Assembly: GCA_028455995.1 (NCBI GenBank)
Contig: JABELC010000001.1
Location: forward strand, 1,228,501 to 1,292,500
DNA from: Scleromitrula shiraiana
Taxonomy: Eukaryota; Ascomycota; Leotiomycetes; Helotiales; Sclerotiniaceae
DNA length: 64,000 bases
Reading direction: 5' to 3'
Each line of letters starts with the position of its first letter. Position 1 is the stretch's first letter. This document shows, piece after piece, positions 47,172 to 58,357 of this stretch. The notes beneath the pieces were generated by a model that worked only from the letters and a program-made list of their open reading frames with translations, was not told the DNA's origin and ran no database searches. The position numbers and the translations under genes are program-made.

Positions 47172-50100
47172 ATGTTTTCGGGGTCTAACTCGTACCTCGG
47201 CGGTAATACTGGTCGTCAACCACAACAACAGCAACCGCAACAACAATACGGAGGCTTCCAGCCAAATCAAGGCTTTCAACCTCAGCCAACTGGATTTCAA
47301 CCTCAACCAACAGGATATGGAGCTGCAGCGCCATTACAACCCAATTTTACGGGTTACCCTCTCCAAGCTCAAGCTACGGGATTTCCGCAACAATCTCAAC
47401 CTGGCTTCGGGGGTCAGCAACAATTCAATAATGCTCCTCTACAGCAGAGCTTCCAAACCGGAGCCCCGCCGATGCCGCAGATTCCACAACAGTTCCAACA
47501 ACCTCAGCAGACTCAGCAGCCTCCTGCAGCTCCAGTACAGCAGCCACAGCCGACCGGGTTTGCGGCGATGGCGGATTCGTTCAGAACGACGGCTGCAGAA
47601 CCGACAAAACCAAGAGGAAGGAGAGGCTCGAAGGCTGGAGCGAAGATACCGAGCATAAGACTTTCATTTATCACTGCGCAAGATCAAGCAAAGTTTGAAA
47701 CTCTTTTCAAATCGGCTGTTGGAGATGGACAAACACTATCTGGAGAAAAGTCGAGAGATCTTCTACTCCGTTCGAAGCTAGATGGAAACTCATTGTCGCA
47801 AATTTGGTACGTGAATTGGGAATGAATTTACATGGAATAAAACTAATCTCTGGATTTAGGACGCTGGCGGATACTACAAGATCAGGACAATTACATTTCC
47901 CCGAGTTTGCATTGGCTATGTATCTTTGTAATCTCAAGCTTGTGGGCAAGCAATTGCCCTCCGTTCTTCCCGAACAAATCAAGAATGAGGTTTCTAGCAT
48001 GGTGGATATAATAAACTTTGGTGTAGAGGACGATGGACCTGCAACCACGAATGCACCTAGCTTTGATGGTCGACAAAGCACAGCAACACCACCGACAATT
48101 CAACAGCCACAGCCTATGCAATCTAATTCTGCGCTTCTCACTGCGCAAATGACTGGATATCCAGGGCAGCAAAGTAACCTTTCTGGAGGATTCCAGCCAC
48201 AAGCCACTGGCTTTCAGAATCCTATGCAGACTGGCTTTCCTGGACAACAAGGAGGACTACAGCCTCAGCAGACTGGCTTCCAGAACATGTCAAACCCACA
48301 AGCAACAGGATATAATGGACCTCTTCCACCTCTGCCACCAATGCCTACAGGCTATGGCTCTAATCTATCTCCGGCTCAGACTGGCGGGATGATTGCTCCA
48401 CTAAATAGCCAGCCTACAGGAGTCCCTGGCCGATGGGGATTGGTCAACGCACCGGCAACTGGTCTGCCTAATATTGGTTTGCTACAATCTCGAATGATGC
48501 CTCAGCAAGGACGGGAGCAAGGAAGTTTTACTACAGCTGGCTTAGCGGGCAATGCAGTCATTCCATGGGCTGTCACAAAGGATGAGAAGAAAGCATACGA
48601 TTCAGTCTTCAAAGCTTGGGATGGCTTCGGCAAAGGATTTATTGGGGGTGATGTTGCCATTGAGGTTTTTGGACAAAGTGGACTTGAAAAGCCTGATTTA
48701 GAACGCATCTGGACTTTGTCAGATCACGGCAACAAAGGCAAACTTAACATGGATGAGTTTTCAGTTGCTATGCATTTGATCTACCGAAAGCTTAACGGAT
48801 ATCCTATTCCCGCTCAATTGCCTCCTGAGCTTGTACCACCCTCAACCCGTAACTTCAATGATTCTATTGGGGCTGTCAAATCGTTACTTCACCAAGAATC
48901 AGATTTCCGAAAGAATTCAGGAGCTACTCTTTTGCCCCAAAAGACTGGAGTAAGTTATTTGAAGAACCATTCTTTCCGTGCAGATGCTGGTGTCGGCCGC
49001 ACTGGGCGCAAAGATGCTACAGTGTATAAGAATAATGACGATGATGTTGGATATAAATCTAGCGCTCGTCGCAGGATTGGGGCTTCTTCTCCACGGCCTT
49101 CATCTCCATCATCCACAACATCTAGCGACGACCTCACACTGGATCAACTGAGAAAGAAGATCAAGGAGAAGCAAGTACTTTTGGATGCTATTGATTTCAA
49201 AGACGAGAATGCCGCCGATGAGGACGACGCACTTGATCGCAGGGATCGTCGTGAGGCTGAGGAGTTGTATCGTCGTATCCGCCGCATTCAAGAAGATATT
49301 GATGGGCACCCAGATGCTTCTCTACGTAATGTTGACTCGGGAGCTGAACGTCGTGCTCTGAAGAGACAGTTGCAAACTTTGGCGGATAAATTGCCTGATA
49401 CCGCCTCACGAGTTCGTCGAACTGAGAGAAGCATTGCCGATGCAAAGCTTGAGTTGTTCCGTCTCAAAGATGCTAAGGCTCATCCAGGTAGCGCATCGAG
49501 CATTGTTGGAACTGGTCCAGGTGGAACTGTTACGGAATCGGATAGACTTAAGGCAAGAGCAAAGGCAATGATGCAGCAACGCTCTGCTGCTCTCACCGGC
49601 AAGAAGATCGAAGTAAGCAACGATGACTTAGATGCACCAAAACGCCTGGAAGAGGAAAACCTGAAGATCAGAACTGAAAAGGAAAACAACGAACGCATGG
49701 TCCAAGAAGTGGAAGAAAGTGTTCGTGACTTTTCACGAGGTCTTGAGGATAATCTCAAGGATGGCGCTGAGAATTCATCTAGCGAGCATGAGAGAAGAAG
49801 ATGGGAAGACGGGCTTGGTGTTGAAGATGAAGTTAAAGACTTTATCTTCGACTTACAAAGAAGCAGCAGAAGTGCTAGAGTCCGAACAGAGGATCGCAGC
49901 ACTCGGGAAGCTCCTCGTGAAGCTCCTCGTGCTGATACATCCCGTGATAGCCCAGCACCACCATCTCGCAGCGAAACCCCCGTATCCCGATCTACATCTA
50001 CTCCTACCCCTGGCGGTACTTATTCTCAATACAAGACACCAGAAGATCGAGCTGCATACATCAAGCAACAAGCCGAGCAACGTATGGCTGAGCGTCTAGC

Positions 50101-51552
50101 TGCTCTTGGTATTAAAGCACCTTCTAAACCAGGAGAAACCACCCAGCAAAGATTAGAACGTGAGAAGAATGAACGTGCGGCCAAACTTAAGCAAGCCGAG
50201 GAGGAAGATGCTAGACGCGAAGCTGAAAGACAAGCTAGAATTGCTGAAGAGCAAGGAGTGCCTGCACCTGCACCTGAACCAAAGGAGGTAGCGAAAAAGC
50301 CACCTCCACCACCTTCAAGAAAGGCCGCGAAAAGTGATGCTAGTGAACGCAAGGCCGAAGAGGAGAGAATCTTGAAGGAACAAAAGGCACAAATAATTGC
50401 CACCAATGATTTAGAGTAAGTACCTAATCAGCAATCCATGTTTCGTATACTAACAGTCCCAGGGATGATGCTCAACGACAAGAGGATGTGCTTGCCCAGG
50501 AACGTGAGGCAGCTCAAGCTCGTGTTAAGGCTTTGGAAGAGCAATACAAGGCTGGCAAAATAAAGAAGGAAGAGGAGAAGAAAAAAAGAAAGGCCGCACA
50601 AGCTGAAGCCAAACAAGCGGAGGCTCGCCTAGCAGCTCAACGTGCGGAAATCGAGGCAGCACAGGCACGCGAGCGAGAATTGCAACGTCAATTAGAAGCT
50701 ATCGATGACTCCGATTCTTCAGACGATGATGAAGGCCCAGAAGAAGTTACTCCACAAGCATCAACGCCAACTCAAGGAAGTCAAGAGCTTGAACGCAAAC
50801 AGGTTTCTCCACCTCCTCCTCCACCAGCAGGTCCAATCGATGTACCGCCAGTTCCCACTGCGGCCAAGGAAATTAGCCTTCCACCAGCAAGCCCACACGT
50901 CACTAGCCCAATTGTCAGCCCTCCATCAGATGCCGAAACTCGCAATCCTTTCCTCAAGAAGTTGGCTCAATCAGGTGACGCACCTGCACAATCTACAAAT
51001 CCCTTCTATCGTCTACCATCTCAGGAGCTTCCTAAACCTGCCGATCCAATTGTGACACAACCAACAGGAAACAGACCATCCCGTGTTCGTCCAGAAGAAG
51101 ATGATTGGTCTGTGGTTGGATCTGACAAGGAAGATGATTCATCTGATGATGAAGGTCCAGGTGCTGGTAATGCCCGTCAATTAGCCTCAATTCTATTCGG
51201 CACCATGGCTCCACCCCGTCCTTTGTCCGCCGCGGGCAATGATACTGCATCTACCCCCGTCTCCCCAGCAGTAGCATCCCCAGCAGTATCCACTCCACCA
51301 CCTCCACCACCTTTGCCAAATTTTAGCGCCCCACCACCACCCCCAATGCCATCAACTGATGCTCCTGGCGCTCCACCTCCACCACCTCCACCTCCACCCC
51401 CACCAATGCCCTCTAGTAATGCCCCTGCGGCTCCACCTGCTGGCGGAAGACCGTCTGGATTCTTGGGTGAAATTCAAATGGGTAGGACGTTGAAGAAAAC
51501 GCAGACTAAGGATAAGAGTGCAGCGGCTGTTGCTGGAAGGGTTTTAGATTGA
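47172..51552 (+). CDS. PAN1: actin cytoskeleton-regulatory complex protein Pan1
   Basis: Endocytic scaffold linking clathrin-coat adaptors to Arp2/3-driven actin assembly at cortical patches. Three exons, 47172-47806, 47860-50415 and 50463-51552, with introns of 53 and 47 nt; total 1426 aa. The N-terminus is Gln/Pro/Gly-rich with many QPTGF/QPTGY motifs. EH domain 1 lies at about 162-282 (its middle is joined by intron 1) and EH domain 2 at about 444-540, with EF-hand-like loops. Further LxxQxTG sites (LTAQMTG, FQPQATG, LQPQQTG, LLPQKTG) are targets of Ark1/Prk1-type kinases in yeast. A long charged coiled coil follows (about 640-1140), then a polyproline region and a C-terminal WH2-like GFLGEIQMGRTLKKT (about 1396). 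All Pan1 parts are present. Confidence 0.96.
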
Positions 51553-52731
51553 TTGATTGGTTAGATTATGTGATGGAAGGTATGGACTGGGGTTGTTGTT
51601 AGGGGAGGGATTTGTATTATAGGTTTGGTTGGAGGCAAGTGATAAGTGGGTGGGGGGATTGATTTATGGATCGATGGATGAATAGGTGGATGGAGACTAA
51701 TTTGTAAGCAAGAATCGTCAATTTGAGAATACACATCGATAAATTTGTTTTGGGAATGTGCTTGCGTTATTGTTCTGGTAAAGTTCTCGTGTAATTTTGG
51801 ATGGTGAGACCTAATACAGCCTCTCTGATCTCTCCAAGTGTGTGGTATACTATATTTATTTACCATGCACAGTGACCCAATTTCTCTCAATTGCGATTAT
51901 GCAACCCCAGCATTATTTATTCCGCAATATACTCTTCTATAAACTATCTCAAGATAGTAAGAATAACACCAATGCTATCGGCAGCGATAGAAATACTGAA
52001 ACCTATATATATGTATATAACGCCACAAAGCACAAGATTATATTAACATAAAAAAGAAGCAATAGCTCTCCCACTCAAATAAAACATTGAAAATAAACCT
52101 AATAAACAAAAGTCTCAAGAGTATATGCATATCTAGACTTGGAATTATACCCATGGGCCGATAACGATGTTTGGAATGAGATATCATGCCCTCGAGGTCG
52201 GGGAGGTTTTTCCAAGTCTGGTGCTTGTCGATGTACACTGTGCTACCATTAGATTACGAGCGATCTCTTGGGCCGATTGGGAGAGTTGATATGAGCTGGG
52301 TGTTGTTGGGGTTTATGTATAGGGAGTATGGATATTGATTCGCGGTTATTGGTTTGAGGAGTCGAGTGAATTAAGCGCTTTACATTGCTTTAATCTTTGA
52401 TATCTAGCGAGGAAAGGATAGATCTAAAGGTTGGTGAGGAAGTCAGTGGGTGGCTGATACTGGCTCTTTTGATTCTAGCTGGTAGGTAAGTGAGCAGGTA
52501 TCTTCTTTCTATAATGGTAACAATCGCAGTCTTAATGCAAGGTTCTTTCCGGAATTGGGAAAGGCATCCTTGATTTGATTATTGATAAGACGGTCTATAG
52601 TATGTAATATTTACAATTTGCGGACTTTCAAAATCTATCACCATTATCACATTTGAAGCAAGAAAAAGAGATCCAATATCTTCAAGTTCATCATTCGTTC
52701 AATTACCCATCAAGTCCGTCTAGGCTTCATC
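51553..52731. other. intergenic region
   Basis: 1.2 kb downstream of PAN1 with no supported gene. A G/T-rich 3' UTR side (51553-51700) is followed by AT-rich sequence with ATATATATGTATATA near 52003. Confidence 0.5.
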
Positions 52732-53309
52732 ATGGACGATTTAGAAGCGCAGTGAAATCTCACAACGACCCTCAACCTGCTCAACCCAGACCTTATTCCG
52801 ACGATCTCTTCTCAACTCTAGATCAACTCAAATATTTGAGATTCTCTTTCGGGGATGTAATTCTAATGGCTCTTCTGATTAAAGCTATACTCGCAGTTAG
52901 GAAGTCTTGTTATTCGAACGTGGTTAAAATAGTATTGATCGTCATGATACTTGGGTGTATCGTTTGGACATACTATTCGATGATTTCCAGTGATAAGTTT
53001 AGAATGTTGGAGCACTTGGTAATTGAGAAGGAGTAGAAGAGGGTTGAAAGAGAACAGGAGTATACTGAGAGGAAGTTGAGGATGATTGATATGAGGTTAG
53101 ACATGAACAGTATGGAGCTGGAGATGAACGAAATGAGGTTGGAGATGAACGACATGAGGTTGGAGATGAACACTATCGAGTTGGACATGAGCAATAAAGA
53201 AATAGAAATGATTAGTAGGGAGTTGGAGGTAGCCAGGGGAGAACTGCGGCTAGTAGAATTGGAAGCGGAGAGATTGAGATCCCGAAGATTGAGGCGGGGT
53301 CGACGGTGA
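52732..53309 (+). pseudogene. two-pass membrane/coiled-coil orphan gene interrupted by an in-frame TAG
   Basis: The upstream part encodes MDDLEAQ and, after a possible 38-nt intron (52752-52789; very short), a protein with two hydrophobic segments (DVILMALLIKAILAV and VVKIVLIVMILGCIVW). It ends at TAG 53034-53036 after 88 codons. The same frame then continues for 90 more codons in a highly charged helix. That helix contains six 21-bp repeats encoding 7-residue units (MRLEMND, MRLEMNT, IELDMSN) and ends in an Arg-rich RRLRRGRR. The stop would be CAG with one C-to-T change. Just past the second stop, a different frame resumes similar helix (ELKLKAEKLMVDKLEMKE), hinting at a frameshift. Either a decaying gene, or two short genes, or readthrough. 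No homologue recognised. Confidence 0.5.
53086..53211 (+). repeat. 21-bp coding minisatellite (heptad repeat)
   Basis: Six consecutive units of the type ATGAGGTTGGAGATGAACGA, in register with seven-residue units MRLDMNS, MELEMNE, MRLEMND, MRLEMNT, IELDMSN, KEIEMIS. The middle copies are nearly identical at DNA level, so the expansion is recent. Confidence 0.85.
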
Positions 53310-54089
53310 TAATTCTGAACGAGTTGAAATTAAAGGCGGAGAAGCTGATGGTAGATAAGTTGGAGATGAAGGAATGAGATAAGAAGACAGAGGAGGAGTG
53401 GTTAGAGAAGGTAATCTCTTTGTTTGAGATCAGAATTATATCCTAATTTAAATACCTTTAGTAACTCTTATAATAGTAACTCTTATAATGTTTTCTTAGC
53501 TAGGAAATCTTGGTGGTTTGTGCCATTGGAGAAGATTCATCATGCAAGGGTATGGGGAGTTTAGGAGGGTGGTATTTGAAGTATATTGAAGAAATTGAGG
53601 GTAGTCTGAGAGTATTTTGTTCCTAAACACTGGGAACTTTTTTTGGTTCAAAGCCTCTTTATTTTAATTCAATAAGATTTATTACTTGCAAATCACATAC
53701 AACTCAAGGATGGTTTAAGTGATGAAACTGATGAAGATAAACATACCTTGACGGTTTATTCAACTACTTCGGAAGATAAATATTATCACTGAAACTAAAA
53801 TCATTCGAAAACAATAAGATATATATGATTCATAAAATAGAGTATTAGAAGCTGACGTATATCTACTTTATAATCAATCAGTCTCATAGGATGAAAATGT
53901 TTTCTCAACCATAATCTTTATGTGTGACAGTCGCATCACATAGATATTCCCGTCCCAACAATAGTGCTATCCGATACCAATATAGTCAAACCAGAACCCA
54001 TATTCCCCTATCAGACTCTCAAAAAAGGTTTACGTCCGCCACTCATAAATCCTACAGATGTCTCTATCGACAAAGACTACCCTAATGTA
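53310..54089. other. intergenic region
   Basis: Apart from the out-of-frame helix remnant up to about 53377, I see no gene. AT-rich. It holds the tandem phrase GTAACTCTTATAATA / GTAACTCTTATAATG at 53461-53490. Confidence 0.45.
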
Positions 54090-54656
54090 TCAATAACACA
54101 ATCTGTAAGATAAAACGGGCCAGATATCAAAAAGAAATAGAAAGATCAAAATAAGTACAGGTCCTCCAAGGACTGCGATCTCATTACCAGGAAGCGGCGG
54201 CTCTCCTGGAGAAATATTCTTCGACTCAAATCGTGGCTCTTTGGCTCGAACCATAGCTCTCTCAGTGATTTCTTCCGCTCTCAAAATAGCTCCATTTATG
54301 ATTTCTTCAGCTTGAAACATAGCCCTCTCAACAATTTCCTCGGCTTGAATTTTACTTCTCTCAACAGCAACTTCGGCTTGAACCAAAGCTCTCTCAGCGA
54401 CAGCTTCTTCAATTGGACTAACAGCTCTCTCATTAAATACCTTGATCTGTGTTTCCGTTTCCTCGACTGGAATTGCAATTTTCTCCGTGATATTTGCCTG
54501 ATCGAGAGCGCCTTTGTCTTCTGGGATGTGAGCCTTCTCGGTGGGAAATGGGTTTTTAAGGCGAATAACTAGTTCATAGGAAGGAGGATTGAAGAGTAAA
54601 TTGATGTCTTGTCCTATATCAAGACCGGCGGGATTACCAAATTTGTAGTTAGACAT
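54090..54656 (-). CDS. tail-anchored membrane protein with 11-residue repeats
   Basis: Single exon, 188 aa, ATG at 54656. After a folded-looking N-terminus (GLDIGQDINLLFNPPSYELV) comes a charged helix, about 85-145, made of 11-residue repeats: VAVERSKIQAE, EIVERAMFQAE, EIINGAILRAE, EITERAMVRAK. It then has a Pro-rich hinge and a C-terminal hydrophobic helix (AVLGGPVLILIFLFLFDIW, about 161-181). Hendecad periodicity makes a continuous, slightly right-handed coiled coil likely. The topology suggests a tail anchor with the repeats in the cytosol. No family recognised. The partly decayed heptad gene 780 bases away on the other strand has the same design (coil plus membrane helices). Confidence 0.65.
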   Translation of the reverse strand: MSNYKFGNPAGLDIGQDINLLFNPPSYELVIRLKNPFPTEKAHIPEDKGALDQANITEKIAIPVEETETQIKVFNERAVSPIEEAVAERALVQAEVAVERSKIQAEEIVERAMFQAEEIINGAILRAEEITERAMVRAKEPRFESKNISPGEPPLPGNEIAVLGGPVLILIFLFLFDIWPVLSYRLCY

Positions 54657-57150
54657 AATCGCTTGCTGTTGTTGGAATAATTTAGATGAATGTTATTGAT
54701 ACATGCATTAGATAAGTGGATGTAGCTGACGGACATGGATAACACTTGATTGAGACTTTACAAGAAATAAATATATCGAGGATTACAGGTTAGTATCTAC
54801 GGGAGAGGTGAAGGGAGATATTGTTTACAGACAGAATCAGTAAATTGAAGCTGGTGAGTAGATATTAACAATTTGAATTAGTGAATTGAAAACTTACAAA
54901 TTTCTAAACCGACAGGTTCCTCTTAGAGGCTCCTGTAGAAATGGGGGTCATTTAGACATAGAGCTCTGTGAATAGTTCAACAATCTATATAGGAGAGAAT
55001 TGCGGCACATTCGCTTGGGAACACATGATATATCTCCCTCCAGAATTGGAAGTAGTAAGGCAGACGAAAATCATCCACCACCATTCAATGTGGTATATTG
55101 TAAGATCACAAATAAGCTGTATGCGAAGTGAGATTTGATACTAAGCTCTGTTTTACTATGCAGCTCACAAAATGTTGTCCTATATAATTTTCTTAACGTT
55201 ACAAATACGATAAATCATCCTTCATATGAAAACGATTGTAAGTTTGTTTTCTTGAGAACCTCCATCATAAACCTGATAATAAATTTCTAACGTTTCTATC
55301 CAGCTATGGACGAACAATTATTCAATATATAGAAGTTTGTTTGATGTGCATGCTGTTCATCTTCCAAGAAAATAGTACTGTGAGCTCACATATTCCTACC
55401 AGTCTGTATCATCCTCAAACAGAAGACCCAATGATCCCCCATGCTTGAGTTTACACCAACTGCCTAACTATCTTTCGAGTGTTGGACAAGAATAAAAGGC
55501 AGTTACTTGTATAACAAGTTTCAATTTGCAATGTAACACACGCCATCGGTACCTTTCGGCGCCTGTCGGAGAGTTAAAAAAGGGGGGTAATCGGCAACGC
55601 ACGTGGGATTTTTCGAGAGTGAGCAGTAGCATTCCAGATCGGCCAAGTATAACTCGCTTTACTTAGAAGTTACAATGACCATCTATTACTGTTTATTGGA
55701 AGTATGATCGACGTTTCGAATGGCACCACCCAAGTATCATTCGAACTTACAAATTATCTAGCTTGCTTACACGGAATACGTTCCAAGACATGAGAAAAAC
55801 CTGATACTCGTATACTTATGCCTTCACGGTCAGCCATTATAGTAAATCAACGCTTCATAATTCGGAATATTCCTCTCCAGACCTCTCCTTATGGTAATGC
55901 GAAACCAGAAAAGCAAGAGAGAAACAGAACAAGTTTCACGAGGATATCGTGATGGTAGACGCCTTATCAATGCTTGGTTCACTTGGGCAAGTTTGTGGCT
56001 TGTCAGCTGCACAGTTTGGAGTGGGGTAACCAATTAGAGGAGCGGATAGGCGAAGGATTTGTCTGATGAAGGGAGATGGGTGGAAATTTCATTGAGGAAT
56101 ATCTACTTAGGTGGAGGTATGAGATTGTAATCTGTTCGTTTGTGGTACGTAAAGATATAAGATATGAATCAATGTAGATAGGAAGGGCAAGAAGGGGTAA
56201 CGACTACGGGAGGATTCGTTTGTGGGGATTGTGAACCAACTGCTGAGCTGAGAACAACAAATTTGTGGAGGAAGTATCATTGTACGATATGTATACCCAA
56301 TACATAGTGGCACATACTGGACCAAGCCATCGGTATTGCGAGAAAAGAAAAAACCTTATATCGCATGTAGGACTTATTTGGGAAATGATGTGCCCACAAG
56401 TCGGAATAAATAGTAATACAAGTAAAACATGACTTTCATGCTTTAATTGTACTCCCACTGATGCTGTAAAACGTGATATGCTTATAGAGGCCAAAATATC
56501 TGAGTACGAGCTTTCATGTGCAAAAATGCAGATATCTAGAGAATGTAACAACGGGAAAATCTAGAATAAATTTGCGTCGGGGATATATGATGTTAATAGT
56601 GCTTGGTTCAGTAAATCCGGCGAGTGTCGACGTTCCCTTACCTCTGTCAGCAGAATACCATGTTAATGGCTGCAGTAAACACCAGGATGAAGATATGAGG
56701 ATCGCCCCAACAAGCCTTGCTGTATATAGTAGGTATTGAAGCCCTTGTTTTCTGCAGTAGTTCATCATGGAACTGTTCCCGCGGGTGGCACAGAAACAGT
56801 AATACATATTCCTAGATGGTTCGATGAAGTTGCTATGGGGGATTGCATCAAGCAAATTAACTAGGTACAGTCAGTAAATATAGTAATATATAATAATACT
56901 CCCGTGTGAAACATTTTCCCCAGACAAATCAGAATTAGACCCCAACCCGATTCGATTTATTTAGCTTTCTTTTCCGAAGGAGCAGCACAAACTCACCCAC
57001 CCATAAATATCACCCTGTTCGCTCACCACGCGGTGAGCGTTTGGTTATGCATTGATTTTTGCTACCGTACTATACCTGGGTAACTGGAGAAGTACAAATG
57101 TCGATCATCCTCGAGCCTCACAGTCAGGCCAAAATATTCTGTGTCTCACA
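54657..57150. other. long gene-poor region
   Basis: 2.5 kb without a supported gene on either strand. Several minus-strand frames of 70-115 codons (55830-56855) have Cys/Tyr/Ser/Ile-rich, chance-like content. A perfect GC hairpin at 57020-57039 is listed separately. Confidence 0.5.
57020..57039. repeat. perfect palindrome CGCTCACC-ACGC-GGTGAGCG
   Basis: 8-bp arms with a 4-nt spacer, GC-rich in an AT-rich region, 112 bases before the ATG at 57151. The symmetry suits a binding site for a dimeric regulator such as a zinc-cluster or bHLH factor. Inference only. Confidence 0.6.
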
Positions 57151-57780
57151 ATGCGACGTTTGAAATTATACTTGTCCTCGGTCTTGGCTTCGCAATACGG
57201 CTTCACAGTTGCGGATATTCTCTCCGTTGCGGATCAACCACCTGCTCCAACAAAAACCTCGGTGCCGCTCTCCGGTGCTAATAACATCAACTCGGCCGTC
57301 GTCGTGCCAATAATTGTCGCTTCAGTGAGCGTTTTTGTCGCCTTTCTTTTAATCCTCTGCTTGAAAATTCCTGTCCCCGAACGATTTCTCTATCTTACAA
57401 GGGAAGACGATTCGAAAATAAGGTCAGGTAATTCACTCTCACGGTTTGAATGGTTTCACCGAAGACGAAGATCGAGACCAACGGTATGGCCTCATTCGGT
57501 TTACAGCGGAGGGGAGTTCAAGTCTGGAAAGTGTGGGAAACTGGAGATGAGGGTGGTGGAGGATATTCCACCTTTTCCTGGACAACAGCGGAGAGGCACA
57601 TCATTCCCACGACTTGAATCTGAAAAGATGTCACAGGCACGGATGGAGGAGGAGGCGGAGGCCAGGATTAGGAAGATGTTGGAGAGAATGAATCCAGAAG
57701 ATAGAGCGTGGGCGAGTGAGGAATTGATATATGGTCACACAGACCAATTGAGAGCAGCAAATATTGGGCAGGCGTACTAA
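57151..57780 (+). CDS. single-pass membrane protein, unknown
   Basis: 209 aa, one exon. The frame is open further upstream but has no ATG before 57151. A short N-terminus with a Pro/Thr/Ser stretch (QPPAPTKTSVPL, 29-40) is followed by a strong membrane helix at about 49-71 (AVVVPIIVASVSVFVAFLLILCL). The cytoplasmic tail is basic at first (RRRRSRPT) and ends in a charged helix (MEEEAEARIRKMLERMNPEDR). The layout resembles small fungal cell-surface sensors, but there is no WSC or other domain and the extracellular part is very short. An upstream exon carrying a signal peptide cannot be ruled out. Confidence 0.6.
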   Translation: MRRLKLYLSSVLASQYGFTVADILSVADQPPAPTKTSVPLSGANNINSAVVVPIIVASVSVFVAFLLILCLKIPVPERFLYLTREDDSKIRSGNSLSRFEWFHRRRRSRPTVWPHSVYSGGEFKSGKCGKLEMRVVEDIPPFPGQQRRGTSFPRLESEKMSQARMEEEAEARIRKMLERMNPEDRAWASEELIYGHTDQLRAANIGQAY

Positions 57781-58357
57781 GGGTTTATCAATGGCTCAAT
57801 GGTTTGCATGTTGTATGGATATGAATTATTGTATTGAAACGGAAGCATGAAGGTCAATCCTAGAATAGATGGATGTTTAAATTAAGTTTGACTAGTCGAT
57901 TCAAATCGTATTGTGGAGTCAAGGTGGTACATTATACTACAATCAATCACGAATTCTTCAAATAATCATCTAAAGATTTTGATACTCAAATATCATTGCT
58001 ACCATGGACTTTACCCACATATATAACACATTCAATTTAAAGACTTGATTCCATGTAGCACCATGATAACACATGCCAAGAGGCTCGTCAGGCTCAATGA
58101 TGAGAAATTTAGTTGTGAACTAGGTTGGGTCGAAATCATATATTAATTAATAGCGATATTTTACTATATAAATACTTCAAAAGATCAGGATACATTCTTG
58201 AGACCTCTAATGCATTTAGGTGTACAAATTGCCATCTAGATGTTCAACATGACTTTTCCTAGGAGCATAATATCTACCTCTCATCAAAACTTTACGCTCT
58301 AATCGCAGTTGCATACTAACAGAGATAGACCTCACTTGACAAGTCCTTCAACGGTTA
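57781..58357. other. convergent 3' intergenic region
   Basis: AT-rich spacer between the single-pass membrane protein gene and the hydrolase gene. Nothing else seen. Confidence 0.5.

Noticed and set aside
53019..53036. 18-nt GT..AG segment that would remove the TAG in frame
   Set aside because: Far too short for a spliceosomal intron, and no branch site fits inside it.
52981..53036. 47-nt GT..AG intron ending at the TAG
   Set aside because: Splicing it shifts the frame into a stop after a few codons, so it does not rescue the coiled coil.
55830..56855. several minus-strand frames of 67-115 codons
   Set aside because: Cys/Tyr/Ile/Ser-rich composition, no start context or splice-linked continuity and no domain.
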